A stretch of DNA of 64,000 bases from Alicyclobacillus sp. SO9. GTDB taxonomy: Bacteria; Bacillota; Bacilli; Alicyclobacillales; Alicyclobacillaceae. Under the pieces are notes generated by a model that worked only from the letters and a program-made list of their open reading frames with translations, did no database searches and was not told the origin of the DNA. The position numbers and the translations under genes were made by a program. Positions 47,112 through 55,969 of this stretch are shown one piece after another. The stretch is from the NCBI RefSeq assembly GCF_016406125.1, contig NZ_CP066339.1, positions 4,154,001 through 4,218,000 of the forward strand, written 5' to 3'. Each line of letters opens with the position of its first letter. Positions within the stretch are counted from its first letter, which is position 1.

Positions 47112-47642
47112 TTACAAGTTTTTTCGAAGTGTGTCGATAGACTTCTGATAGGCACGGGTAACCGTTGATACAGAGACATCCAAGACCTGAGCTATTTCAG
47201 TAAAATTGAGGCCTTGTTCAAAGTACAGAGACAGAATCAGTTGTTCCCTTTCAGGTAGTCTTCGCAACTCGTTCAACACGTCCATCCATAACTCTCTGTC
47301 GTGTTCGGTGTCTACTGCTCGAACGTCTATGACATGGTCGAGCGTCACCGTGGACGGTCGCTGATATGCTTTCATCTTTGCCTGCATAGTTCTAGTCACT
47401 TTGACCGGCGCGGAGTCTCGCACAACATCCCTCATGGCTCCTTTCACTTGTTGATAAAAGCAAATTTGGCGAGTCTTTTCATCTACAACCTCAGGATGTC
47501 GTGTTCTAAACCTCCACCAACGAATCATTGCGGCAGATTTAAGGTCATCTCTATCTATGGCTGCACTCTTTCGATATTGGGTATAGCGCGTCGCTAGCCT
47601 TTCAACATATTGGGCTTCTTCTTCGGACCAGTCTATCTGCAT
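47112..47642 (-). CDS. Short sigma-70 family factor beside flgM
   Basis: The 176-residue protein has an N-terminal region 2-like part (W-W-R-F-R-T-R-H-P, Q-V-K-G-A-M-R-D-V-V-R-D-S, as in FliA) and a C-terminal region 4 helix-turn-helix (L-P-E-R-E-Q-L-I-L-S-L-Y-F-E-Q-G-L-N-F-T-E-I-A). Region 3 is very short. With only 176 residues it is much smaller than FliA/SigD (about 250). Next to flgM it could be a specialised or truncated flagellar sigma factor. The GAGAGGGTGA site is good. Whether it binds FlgM is unknown. Confidence 0.75.
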   Translation of the reverse strand: MQIDWSEEEAQYVERLATRYTQYRKSAAIDRDDLKSAAMIRWWRFRTRHPEVVDEKTRQICFYQQVKGAMRDVVRDSAPVKVTRTMQAKMKAYQRPSTVTLDHVIDVRAVDTEHDRELWMDVLNELRRLPEREQLILSLYFEQGLNFTEIAQVLDVSVSTVTRAYQKSIDTLRKNL

Positions 47643-47670
47643 TAAATCACCCTCTCAATTTCAACAAGGA

Positions 47671-47694
47671 ATGCGTCCTGAGTTCAGGACGCAT
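47671..47694. terminator. Hairpin between yvyF and the sigma factor gene
   Basis: Eleven-bp perfect stem ATGCGTCCTGA/TCAGGACGCAT with a 2-nt loop, no long T-run. It may end transcription of yvyF or act as an attenuator. Confidence 0.5.
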
Positions 47695-47778
47695 CAGTCT
47701 CTATTGTGAATTTGGCGCAAAACTGCACAATTATCGATGACGTGACAAATCAATGGTGTGCATTTTTATCTGTGCATT

Positions 47779-48180
47779 TTAATGCTTAGAATAATAACCG
47801 GGATATCGTCGCTCCTTTGATTCACCGGTTTGACGCTGTTTCAGACCTTCTGAAGCCACCGAAAATGCACCGCTCATTTCCCGAGCACAGACGTGACAGT
47901 ATTTGCCCGACTGGGTGGGAGCTCCACAGTTCTCACACGAATAAAATAAATTGGGGTTGTTCCCCAAAATCAAGCGACCGTCTCTTATCATTTCAACAAC
48001 CAAGTCCTCATCCACACCCGTGTCTTCCGTAAGCTGAGCCATATATGTATTCGGATGCTGTCTCAAATAAGGCCGAACGACCTGATAAGCTGCGTCTTCT
48101 TCCTTTAGGCATTCAGGACACAGGTCCCGACCAATTTTGTTATAAATTCCGCCGCAGCGTCGGCAGTTTGTAATGGACAC
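47779..48180 (-). CDS. yvyF: YvyF-like flagellar operon zinc protein
   Basis: About 133 residues. It has an N-terminal zinc knuckle C-R-R-C-G-G-I-Y-N-K ... C-P-E-C and a helical part Y-L-R-Q-H-P-N-T-Y-M-A-Q-L-T-E. A second knuckle, C-E-N-C-G-A ... C-H-V-C, follows. This is the TIGR03826/YvyF family of flagellar late operons; its role is thought to be regulatory. I place the start at GTG 48180, because GGAGGTG lies 7 nt upstream; the frame extends 38 codons further but has no ribosome binding site there. Position between comF-type genes and flgM is conserved in Bacillus. Confidence 0.85.
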   Translation of the reverse strand: MSITNCRRCGGIYNKIGRDLCPECLKEEDAAYQVVRPYLRQHPNTYMAQLTEDTGVDEDLVVEMIRDGRLILGNNPNLFYSCENCGAPTQSGKYCHVCAREMSGAFSVASEGLKQRQTGESKERRYPGYYSKH

Positions 48181-48374
48181 TGTTACACCTCCGTACGAAC
48201 GAACTGCTTCTAATTTATCCTTCACCTTACTAGTTTCGACAGAGCCATCCACAAATCTTGCTTTTTCCCGGGAAATTATCTCGAAACGTGCCATAATCCG
48301 CTCATTCAGACTGCATCGGGTTCAGAGAGGAAGTTTATCGAATTGGCCCGAATCATTTGACTCGGGGGCAAAAC

Positions 48375-48599
48375 ATGTACAAAATTGGTGTGTTTCTCTT
48401 ACTTGTTACTCTATTGTCAATCTGGCAACTCCGCGTTTTCCAGCGAGAAGGTTTTCAATATGCCATATGGGGATATACAATCCTGATGAGTATCGCAGCG
48501 ATTGTTGGGAGCTTGGAACTCGCAAGAATTACGATACCATCCCCGTTAGCTCCCTTGGAGAGTGTTTTTGAGCCCATCGGGAAAATGTTGCTTCCGTGA
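48375..48599 (+). CDS. Small two-helix membrane protein
   Basis: The 74-residue protein has two membrane segments (about residues 3-20 and 35-55). ATG 48375 is preceded by CGGGGGC. It lies on the opposite strand to the flagellar genes and 55 bp before a thioesterase gene. No family recognised. Confidence 0.55.
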   Translation: MYKIGVFLLLVTLLSIWQLRVFQREGFQYAIWGYTILMSIAAIVGSLELARITIPSPLAPLESVFEPIGKMLLP

Positions 48600-48654
48600 G
48601 GTGGCACAAACGAAAACAGATTGGCTACAATGAACGATACTGAGGTGAAGAGTT

Positions 48655-49167
48655 ATGGAAGGTAAATCATCAGCTGAATCAAGAATTACAAAAACCAGCA
48701 ACGTGTTTCCCAACGATCTAAATAACAACAACACTCTATTTGGCGGGAAGCTGATGTCGTACATTGACGATGTTGCTTCGCTGTCTGCAATTCGCCATGC
48801 CAGATCGTCTGTGGTAACAGCATCGATGGACTCCGTGGATTTTCTACTGCCCATTCGACAAGAAGACAGCGTCTGTCTCGAAGGTGTAGTTACATGGACC
48901 GGCAAGACATCCATGGAGGTGTTCGTTAAGGTTGTAGCGGAGAACCTGTATACGGGGGACCGACGCATTGCTGCCACGTCTTTTAGCACGTTCGTGGCCC
49001 TTGACGAAAACGGAAGACCCAAGACAGTTCCTCCGGTTCTTCCCGAAAATGATGAGGAAAAATCTCTGTATAATACTGCTCCCGACAGAGCGAAGACGCG
49101 CAGGGAGAAGCGCCGGCAAAGCCAGGAGTTAGCCGGAAAACTGACGACAAAAAAGCGATGGGAATAG
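48655..49167 (+). CDS. Acyl-CoA thioesterase (YkhA/YciA-type hotdog)
   Basis: The 170-residue protein has a hotdog domain (about 12-125) with the family motif F-P-N-D-L-N-N-N-N-T-L-F-G-G-K-L-M, followed by the long helix M-S-Y-I-D-D-V-A-S-L-S-A and V-D-F-L-L-P-I. It hydrolyses acyl-CoA to free acid and CoA and probably controls acyl-CoA pools. The C-terminus is very basic. ATG 48655 follows GAGGTGAAG. It may share a promoter with the small membrane protein gene upstream. Confidence 0.9.
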   Translation: MEGKSSAESRITKTSNVFPNDLNNNNTLFGGKLMSYIDDVASLSAIRHARSSVVTASMDSVDFLLPIRQEDSVCLEGVVTWTGKTSMEVFVKVVAENLYTGDRRIAATSFSTFVALDENGRPKTVPPVLPENDEEKSLYNTAPDRAKTRREKRRQSQELAGKLTTKKRWE

Positions 49168-49199
49168 GGAATTAAAGGGTAAATTGGCACCGAGAATCA

Positions 49200-50195
49200 T
49201 CACTGCACGTGGGCAATGGCGATACACAGGAGTCGGCTTGCACCCGCATCCATCAAGACTTTGGTGCAAGCCTCTAGTGTAGCTCCCGTTGTCACGACAT
49301 CGTCGATTATAAGGATGTTTTTACCGTGCAAGGGTCTGGTGCTGCTTTCGAACTGAAGTGTCCCCTCCTCGGTACCTGTCCATTTCTCACAGGTGTGCGA
49401 GGGGGGCAGATGACAGGACTGTAACGCATCAGCTTTGTTCTCGTCTCGAAGCATAAACTGCCCTTGCAGACTCTGCCTTCGTTGTCTCGCACTCTTTGCA
49501 GTTTGGGACTGGGTAAAAGCCGCGGCATTGACACCATCGGGGGTACCCGAGGCAGAGAACCGCCGAGACAATAGTTCCTTAAATGGAGTTTCGAAGTGCT
49601 TGGAGAGTTCCTCCGCCAACAGACCAACATGGTGATACCCGCGTTTCTTTAGCCTGTCTGGTGAGGTCGGCACGCAGGTTATCACATCCCAATCTGTTCC
49701 GGCATGTATTTCAGACTCTTGCACAGCGGCAGCAATCAGGTAAGCCAAATATCCTGTAAATTCAACACGTCCATCGTACTTCCAATGGCGAATGGTATCG
49801 CGGATGATGCCTTCGTAGGTTGCTGCACAGAAAATCGGTACAGCCGCAAACTCATCATGCCTGTTGTAGATATGTAGACTGCCGTTCCATCTCTGATAGG
49901 AGAACATCCGAGCATCCTGTAAACAAAAGAGGCACACACCTTGCAAAGTGTGTGCCCTTTCAGCTTCCTCGCTATCTCTCTGCTCCGTTCGCCGCTCCTG
50001 ATGTTCACCGATGGGGCGTTGGCAGAGTGCGCAAGCAACACGTGAATCCGGATAGACCACGTTGAGAAGTTGCTGCCAGCGGCGTTTAAGACGAAAGATG
50101 ACCGTATACAGCCTTACTGGCGGAACTGTCCGGCGAGTCATCCATTGCACAGCGCGTCGGAGACCTGTTCGCCGTCTTGTTCGTCTCTGTGTCAT
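49200..50195 (-). CDS. ComF family protein (amidophosphoribosyltransferase-like)
   Basis: The 331-residue protein has an N-terminal zinc finger region (C-A-L-C ... C-L-F-C) and a PRTase-type fold with the PRPP motif I-L-I-I-D-D-V-V-T-T-G-A-T. The competence protein ComFC has this layout and supports DNA uptake and recombination during transformation. Its length exceeds ComFC (about 230) because of an Arg-rich N-terminus and internal insertions, so the true start may be further downstream. Its start overlaps degV by ATGA. comFA and comFB, normally beside it, are absent. Confidence 0.88.
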   Translation of the reverse strand: MTQRRTRRRTGLRRAVQWMTRRTVPPVRLYTVIFRLKRRWQQLLNVVYPDSRVACALCQRPIGEHQERRTEQRDSEEAERAHTLQGVCLFCLQDARMFSYQRWNGSLHIYNRHDEFAAVPIFCAATYEGIIRDTIRHWKYDGRVEFTGYLAYLIAAAVQESEIHAGTDWDVITCVPTSPDRLKKRGYHHVGLLAEELSKHFETPFKELLSRRFSASGTPDGVNAAAFTQSQTAKSARQRRQSLQGQFMLRDENKADALQSCHLPPSHTCEKWTGTEEGTLQFESSTRPLHGKNILIIDDVVTTGATLEACTKVLMDAGASRLLCIAIAHVQ

Positions 50196-51055
50196 TGACG
50201 ATTTATAAGCCTGTCAGGGTAATAGACGATAGCAATCAGGCCGGGCCCGGTGTGCGTACCAATGACTGGCCCCAATTCACTGATCTCCGTCTTCACGTTC
50301 GGATATTTTTCTGTGATTTCGCTGCGAAACGTCTTCGCTTCATCCAACCGGCCAGAGTGCACAACGCAGAGGTTAATCGGGTCTCCAGAAGCTGCATCAT
50401 TATGCAACAACTGTCTAACCCGTTCCATGGCTCGGCGATGCGTACGGACCTTCTCAAACAGGTCAATGCGCCCGTCTATGACGGTGAGAATTGGCTTTAT
50501 TTGAAGCAATGCGCCGAACACAGCCGCAGCACCGCCAATGCGTCCTCCCTTATGAAGGTATTCAAGCGTATCAACAACAAAGAAGGCTCGTTGTCCAGCC
50601 AATTCTTCTTCCCACATGGCGACGATTTCTTCAACCGTTCCACCGCTCCGAGCCAACTTGACGCCATCCATTAAAGGACCTGCGATTCCATAGCTTGCAA
50701 TGCCCGAGTCAACGACCGTAATTCGATTTCCACTTACCATTTCGGCGGCCGTCTTTGCGGATTGGTAAGTACCGCTGAGTTTTGAGGAAAGCATGAGACA
50801 CACTACGTGATCGGAAGTTTCCAACAACTCCTCAAACACCTTTGCAAATTCTCCGACAGGAGGCTGAGAGGTAGTTGGAAGCTGCTTTTCTTTGGGCAAG
50901 CGCTGATAAAATTCTTCGGCACTGATTTCCGTTCCTTCACGGTATGCCTCACTCCCGAAAATAACAGACAAAGGCACAACTTTGATGTCATATTCCTCTG
51001 CCTGTGACTGTGTCAAGTTTGCAGTGCTGTCTGTAACAAAACTAATTTTCTGCAT
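50192..51055 (-). CDS. degV: DegV family fatty-acid binding protein
   Basis: About 287 residues with the DegV motifs: F-V-T-D-S-T-A-N-L at the N-terminus, T-S-Q-P-P-V-G-E-F, L-S-S-K-L-S-G-T-Y-Q-S-A, V-D-S-G-I-A-S and G-P-V-I-G-T-H-T-G-P-G at the end. These proteins bind fatty acids (FakB) and supply them to the kinase FakA for phospholipid synthesis. The start at ATG 51055 follows GAGGG; an ATG four codons upstream overlaps the histidine kinase stop. It is coupled to the comF-like gene downstream. Confidence 0.93.
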   Translation of the reverse strand: MQKISFVTDSTANLTQSQAEEYDIKVVPLSVIFGSEAYREGTEISAEEFYQRLPKEKQLPTTSQPPVGEFAKVFEELLETSDHVVCLMLSSKLSGTYQSAKTAAEMVSGNRITVVDSGIASYGIAGPLMDGVKLARSGGTVEEIVAMWEEELAGQRAFFVVDTLEYLHKGGRIGGAAAVFGALLQIKPILTVIDGRIDLFEKVRTHRRAMERVRQLLHNDAASGDPINLCVVHSGRLDEAKTFRSEITEKYPNVKTEISELGPVIGTHTGPGLIAIVYYPDRLINRQ

Positions 51056-51063
51056 AATATCCC

Positions 51064-52362
51064 TCATTCTTTTGCTTTATCTGATGTACCGAGTCGGGGA
51101 AGCGTAAACCAAAAATCACTTCCTTCACCGCTTCGACTGTCTACGCCCACCTCGCCGCCGTGGGCTCCAATAATGTGTTTTACGATGGCCAGTCCGAGTC
51201 CTGTCCCGCCGGTGCTGCGGCTCCTGTCGCGGTTTACCCGGTAAAATCGCTCAAACACGCGCAACTGATTTTCAGGAGATATGCCAATACCTGTATCCTG
51301 TACGTGCACCCGTACATCCTCTGCCAGAGCCTCACACCAGAGTGTAACGCTTCCTCCTTCCGGGGTATAGTTAATCGCATTGGTGAGGAGATTTAGAAGC
51401 ACCTGAAGCAATTTGTCTTCATCTGCCCAAACCGTCATTTTGGTGTCTTTTATGTTCAGTAAGATAGACCTCTTTGCCGCTGCTTGCCGCACTCTGGAAA
51501 CCGCGCTGTCTACGACTTCACCCAACTGGACCTTGTCTGGCTGGACGGCTTGCTGCGTACCTTCAAGCCGAGATAATTCAAGGAGATCAGACACAAGGTT
51601 GCCCATTCGATAGGCCTCATCGTAGATTGTTTGAAGAAACGTCCGATGAACATCCGGATTGTCCACTTCATTTTCCAGCAATGTCTCGGCAAACCCGCGA
51701 ATTGCGGCAACGGGAGTCTTGAGTTCGTGGGATACATTGGCAACAAACTCGGTTCGCATGCGCTCCAAACGATAAAACTCAGAGACATCATTGCAAATCA
51801 CAAGAACATCGCTGGTCTGTGCACCAAAAAAAGCCGAACTTGGAGAATTCACGGGAATCAATTGGACATCCAGGATTTGTCCATCTTTTAGCTGAATCTC
51901 CTTATGTGCCCCTACACCGTTGAGACTGGTCTCATCAATATATGCGCCTAATTGATACTGGCGAAACACTGTCCAGTGCTCATGCCCGAGCCACTGTTCC
52001 TCAGGCCGCTTAAACATTCGCTCGGCTGCGGCATTCACCATCGTAATACGGCCCCTGTTGCTGACGTACACGACTCCAGTAGTCATGGCTCGCAAAATAT
52101 GGCGGAGTACGTCCCGTTCATTGGACAGGTTCACGAACTGCTGTTCCAAGTTGCGCGCCATTTCGTTAAACGCGTCCATCAGGCTGTCGTAGTCTCGCGA
52201 CCGAATTTTGTTGACCATCCGTGTCTCGAACTCTCCAGTTGCCAATTTGTTGAGGTTTTCCTTCAATTGTCTGCCCGCGTCTAGACGTGCCCTTCCCCAT
52301 ACTCGCCAGCCAATGAGAAGTCCGGCAAGCAGGCCCACGACGGCTGCAATGAATGCAACCAT
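51064..52362 (-). CDS. Sensor histidine kinase, WalK/PhoR-like
   Basis: The 432-residue protein has one N-terminal membrane helix (about 4-20) and practically no extracellular part, then a HAMP-like helix pair and a PAS domain (about 85-205). A HisKA domain follows (S-H-E-L-K-T-P-V-A-A-I-R-G, phosphorylated His), then HATPase_c (D-E-D-K-L-L-Q-V-L-L-N-L-L-T-N-A, D-T-G-I-G-I and T-G-G-T-G-L-G-L-A-I-V). The lack of an outside sensor suggests it responds to a membrane or cytosolic signal. It is coupled to the response regulator upstream (TGATG). The resemblance to WalK/PhoR is from domain order; the regulon is unknown. Confidence 0.9.
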   Translation of the reverse strand: MVAFIAAVVGLLAGLLIGWRVWGRARLDAGRQLKENLNKLATGEFETRMVNKIRSRDYDSLMDAFNEMARNLEQQFVNLSNERDVLRHILRAMTTGVVYVSNRGRITMVNAAAERMFKRPEEQWLGHEHWTVFRQYQLGAYIDETSLNGVGAHKEIQLKDGQILDVQLIPVNSPSSAFFGAQTSDVLVICNDVSEFYRLERMRTEFVANVSHELKTPVAAIRGFAETLLENEVDNPDVHRTFLQTIYDEAYRMGNLVSDLLELSRLEGTQQAVQPDKVQLGEVVDSAVSRVRQAAAKRSILLNIKDTKMTVWADEDKLLQVLLNLLTNAINYTPEGGSVTLWCEALAEDVRVHVQDTGIGISPENQLRVFERFYRVNRDRSRSTGGTGLGLAIVKHIIGAHGGEVGVDSRSGEGSDFWFTLPRLGTSDKAKE

Positions 52363-53087
52363 CAGGTACTCGTACCTTCTACAAACTTATAGCCTATGCC
52401 GCGAACCGTTTTCAAATGAATAGGGTTCTTCGGATCACGTTCCAGTTTCTCACGAAGATGCGACATATGCACGTCCACAATTCTTGTATCCGTGGCAATA
52501 TCATAGCCCCAGACGCGGTCGAGTAACTGATCACGAGAAAGCACTCTCCCTTTGTGTTCCATCAGTTGCCTCAGCAGTTCAAATTCTCGGGGCGTCAAAT
52601 CAATTTGAAGCTGGTTGACCGTCACTTCATGTCGTTCTAAATCCATCCGTATCAGACCAGCCCGTAACTCCTCGCTGTTTGCTGACTCCTGCTCAGGTTG
52701 GTCCGCTTCGGCGGCGTTATCTGTCCGTCGAAGGACCGCCTTCGCCCTTGCGACAAGCTCTCGCGGACTAAAAGGCTTCGTGACATAGTCGTCAGCACCA
52801 ATTTCCAGTCCGAGTACCAAATCTATCTCCTGGTCTCGAGCCGTCAACAGGATAATTGGCGTTTTAATTCCTTGTTGTCGAAGTTTCTTGCAGACTTCTA
52901 GGCCATCCATTCCCGGCAGCATCCAGTCCAGCACGAGCAAGTCATATGCATCTGGATTAGCTGCCACGCGTTGATACGCATCGTCTCCGTCATGGCTGAC
53001 GGACACTGAAAAACCGGCTCGTTCAAAATTGTATGCAACCAATGTAGCAATAGATGTTTCATCGTCTATGACTAAAACCTCTGTCAC
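52362..53087 (-). CDS. OmpR/PhoB-type response regulator
   Basis: About 241 residues. The receiver domain (V-L-V-I-D-D-E, phosphorylated Asp in V-L-D-W-M-L-P-G, K in Y-V-T-K-P-F-S) is followed by a winged-helix DNA-binding domain (L-T-P-R-E-F-E-L-L-R-Q-L, R-V-W-G-Y, D-V-H-M-S-H-L-R). The linker is unusually long and Glu/Ala-rich. I take GTG 53087 because GGGAGGTG precedes it; the longer frame to 53171 lacks a site. Its stop overlaps the kinase start. Confidence 0.93.
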   Translation of the reverse strand: MTEVLVIDDETSIATLVAYNFERAGFSVSVSHDGDDAYQRVAANPDAYDLLVLDWMLPGMDGLEVCKKLRQQGIKTPIILLTARDQEIDLVLGLEIGADDYVTKPFSPRELVARAKAVLRRTDNAAEADQPEQESANSEELRAGLIRMDLERHEVTVNQLQIDLTPREFELLRQLMEHKGRVLSRDQLLDRVWGYDIATDTRIVDVHMSHLREKLERDPKNPIHLKTVRGIGYKFVEGTST

Positions 53088-53384
53088 ATTGGCACCTCCC
53101 GAATTGGTTGTCATTGGCAAGCTGTCGCCTGCTTCTGCAGATCTGAAACTTTTGTGAACAGTCCACTGCACGGGGCAGGTTTAGCAATGCACAATTCCAA
53201 CTTTCGTGGTAATATTAACCTGCTATTACTGAGAATCACACCAGTTCAGAGGCGGAGTCAACTGTTTCACAACTTTCATTGCCTTTAACGTAGCATACTT
53301 ACACCATTTAGCGCACAAATTCCTGCTTAACCCACAGGGGAATCGGTGCAATATCCCACCTCCACAGAGAAACGAGTGTAAAAC

Positions 53385-54707
53385 ATGCCATCAATTGGTG
53401 AGAAAATTCGACAAATCAGGCGACAAAGAGGATTGACACAGGCTGAGTTAAGTGACGGCATTGTGTCACCCAGTATGATTAGCCAGATTGAATCGGATAA
53501 AACACGACCATCCTATTCGCTCATCAAATCTATAGCGAACAGACTTGGGATGCCCGTTGAACACTTCCTGAATGAGTTTGAAGACCATTTTGCCATTTCT
53601 GCTCAGCTCCAACTGGCTCAATTCTGGTTTTTAATTGGAGATTACAAACAGGTTCATCAAATACTGGAGCGTCTGACCATCCCCGACACACCAGGGCACG
53701 ATTTTTTTGAATACAGATTACTGCTTGCACGTCTTAATCGCGTCAACCAAGAGTACTCTTCGGCCGCGAAAATTTTGGAAGAATTGCGTGAGGCCTCGCT
53801 GACAAATCAAGACAAGCGTTTGCTGTTCTTTGTGATGAAAGAATCAGGACAAGTTGAGTATGCCACGAAGAACCTTGAGGGCGCTATACATGAATGGACA
53901 ATTGCATTGGAAATTGTAGAATCTCTTCACGAAAACAGTCAACTCTCCACTCCAGAAGTAAATTACGAGATGGCCGATATGTGTCTGCGATTGCAAGAGT
54001 TGCATCAAGAACGAGGCGATTCAGCGCTGGCAAACCAGTGTCTGAACCAGGCAAGGCAACATGTGGAAGGCGCACGAAAACTGTCCGTCATTGCAAAGAC
54101 ACTGGTTCTGGACGGCATGCATGCCATGAAGGAGGATTCAAGCCGAGCAAAAGCATTGATTGAAAGCGGTGTAAATCTGTTGGAATTCACTCTGATGGTT
54201 GAGCAGTACATCTACACTCAGACTAAGCTGGATAAGGACGTAAATGCGCCTCTTGACATGAAAGACCTCGCTGCAAAATCAACAACTTTTTTGAATCTGG
54301 AACAGTTCATTGCGGGCGAAACAGAGAAAATTGAGCAATTCGTTCAAGCAGGAGAATTCACATCTGCCCAGTCAAGAATCAGACGGTGCAGAGAAATTAT
54401 TGACGATTACAGCGGTGAAATTCCCGCGTTCAGCGAACAGGTTATTCCACTTTCCATCCGTCTGGGAATTGCTGAAGCTAGGACCCTCTATCAAAGCAAC
54501 AACTACGAGAAGGCAATTGGCCTCTTGGAAGAAATGAGCTTGAATAAGAGTTATCGGTCATATAAGGTATACATTCTTAAGATCTATCAAATTCTGCTCA
54601 AATGGGTGGAGGAAACAAAGGGCACACGTTCTGCGGCTCACCTGGCAGGAAGAGTAAAAAAGCTACTGCAGGAGGAAATCGGTATGAGGGCTGAGCCGCC
54701 GTTGTAA
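53385..54707 (+). CDS. XRE-family regulator with TPR domain
   Basis: The 440-residue protein has an N-terminal HTH_3 domain (I-G-E-K-I-R-Q-I-R-R-Q-R-G-L-T-Q, V-S-P-S-M-I-S-Q-I-E-S) and about 360 residues of TPR-like helices, with heptad patterns (L-Q-E-L-H-Q-E-R-G-D-S-A-L-A-N-Q-C). This layout is that of peptide-responsive RRNPP-like and related regulators, where TPRs bind a signal peptide or partner. No small peptide gene is evident next to it. It is divergent from the two-component pair. The ribosome binding site is weak. Confidence 0.82.
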   Translation: MPSIGEKIRQIRRQRGLTQAELSDGIVSPSMISQIESDKTRPSYSLIKSIANRLGMPVEHFLNEFEDHFAISAQLQLAQFWFLIGDYKQVHQILERLTIPDTPGHDFFEYRLLLARLNRVNQEYSSAAKILEELREASLTNQDKRLLFFVMKESGQVEYATKNLEGAIHEWTIALEIVESLHENSQLSTPEVNYEMADMCLRLQELHQERGDSALANQCLNQARQHVEGARKLSVIAKTLVLDGMHAMKEDSSRAKALIESGVNLLEFTLMVEQYIYTQTKLDKDVNAPLDMKDLAAKSTTFLNLEQFIAGETEKIEQFVQAGEFTSAQSRIRRCREIIDDYSGEIPAFSEQVIPLSIRLGIAEARTLYQSNNYEKAIGLLEEMSLNKSYRSYKVYILKIYQILLKWVEETKGTRSAAHLAGRVKKLLQEEIGMRAEPPL

Positions 54708-54732
54708 CAGGCGGCAAATGATGCTCCAACAC

Positions 54733-55167
54733 CTAATACAGGACAGACTCAATATCCTGAATGAAAGCCTCTGCTACACCCGGTTCACGCAAATCGTAAA
54801 TGTACCCCACAAAGGTTTCATTGAGACAGTGATTGCTGAGTTCCGCTGCCAATTCGGCTTCCGTACGTACCGCCCCATATGTCAACCCCGAATGCAATGC
54901 TGCCAGCCTTTGCACAATGCGTCCTGTTTCTTCACCGCTGGACATATCAATCACTCGAATGGAAGGTACTTTTTCCACGAACATCGACTTTAACATGACG
55001 TCGCGCAACAATCCCTCTATGCTGGACTCTGCATCGCGTACGATTAATAGCAACGACACTGGGTGAATACGGTTCTGATTCCGAGCTTGGAGTTTACGTA
55101 CGACTTGCACAACAATCATTAGCGCCCCGTACAATGCAAGAGCCCAAAAAATCAGGACGTCTATCAT
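54733..55167 (-). CDS. Membrane-anchored protein of unknown function
   Basis: The 144-residue protein starts at ATG 55167, behind GTGAGGGG. A membrane helix (about 3-25) is followed by a basic segment and a cytoplasmic alpha/beta domain of about 100 residues (H-P-V-S-L-L-L-I-V-R-D-A-E, V-I-D-M-S-S-G-E-E-T-G, F-V-G-Y-I-Y-D-L-R). The first two motifs recall the N-terminal strand pattern of family 2 glycosyltransferases, although the fold looks incomplete. It lies between the XRE-TPR gene and degSU. No firm family. Confidence 0.5.
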   Translation of the reverse strand: MIDVLIFWALALYGALMIVVQVVRKLQARNQNRIHPVSLLLIVRDAESSIEGLLRDVMLKSMFVEKVPSIRVIDMSSGEETGRIVQRLAALHSGLTYGAVRTEAELAAELSNHCLNETFVGYIYDLREPGVAEAFIQDIESVLY

Positions 55168-55312
55168 AAGCCCCTCACCCCTTACTGCAACTATATGCAG
55201 AAAAAGGGCCAAAGGACTCATGGTCATTCAAAGTTGCCACCACTCCAGGGATACAGAAGGGATATATTCTGATTTTTGCCATATTTTCAATTAAAAAAAA
55301 CGTTGGACATTG

Positions 55313-55969
55313 TCAAGCAGGCAGCCAATGATTACGTAATGCCAAAATTACCGCTTGTGTCCTATCTGAGACTTCAAGTTTTGACAGGATATTGGACACG
55401 TGGCTTTTTACCGTTTTTGTTGTAATACCCAGTGCCGCGGAAATATCCTCGTTGGATTTTCCCAAAGCCAGTTCCTGCAACACTTCCATCTCACGATTTG
55501 TTAAAACTTCACGCCATGAGTCGTTCATTACACTGTTACCGTAAAACTGTGATAACACTGTCTGGGTCACCTGAGGATGGACAATAGCCCGCCCGGCTGC
55601 AACTTCTCTCACAGCACGTATCACCTCTACGGCAGACCCGTCCTTCACCAAATACCCTGATGCACCTGAGCGCAGTGTCTCCAGAACGTAGCCTTCGTCA
55701 TCGTGCATACTCAAAATAATAATTTTAACTTTGGGATACTTTTCCTGCAATTGCTTCGTCGTTTCTACACCATTAAGAAAAGGCATATTGATGTCAAGCA
55801 GCAGGATGTCCGGATCTATTGTTTCCAGGCCTGCCATGACATCCAATCCATTAGGCCACAACGCTACTACTTGAAAATCCGGCTCGTATTGAAGCACATC
55901 TCTTAGTGTGTCTCGAAAGTGGTCGTTATCATCAGCAATCGCAATTTTAATATGCTTGTCTGAACTCAC
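55313..55969 (-). CDS. degU: NarL/LuxR-type response regulator, DegU-like
   Basis: The 218-residue protein has a receiver (I-A-D-D-N-D, Asp in L-L-D-I-N-M-P, Lys in Y-L-V-K-D-G) and a C-terminal LuxR helix-turn-helix (L-T-N-R-E-M-E-V-L-Q-E-L-A-L-G-K-S-N-E-D). Its GTG start overlaps the stop of the kinase gene (GTGA). With DegS upstream it should control exoenzymes, competence and motility as DegU does in Bacillus. Orthology rests on the paired DegS-type kinase and the flagellar/competence neighbourhood. Confidence 0.9.
   Translation of the reverse strand: MSSDKHIKIAIADDNDHFRDTLRDVLQYEPDFQVVALWPNGLDVMAGLETIDPDILLLDINMPFLNGVETTKQLQEKYPKVKIIILSMHDDEGYVLETLRSGASGYLVKDGSAVEVIRAVREVAAGRAIVHPQVTQTVLSQFYGNSVMNDSWREVLTNREMEVLQELALGKSNEDISAALGITTKTVKSHVSNILSKLEVSDRTQAVILALRNHWLPA

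Noticed and set aside
48181-48294. Longer N-terminus of the YvyF-like protein
   Set aside because: The upstream ATG lacks a ribosome binding site, while GTG 48180 has GGAGGTG at correct spacing.
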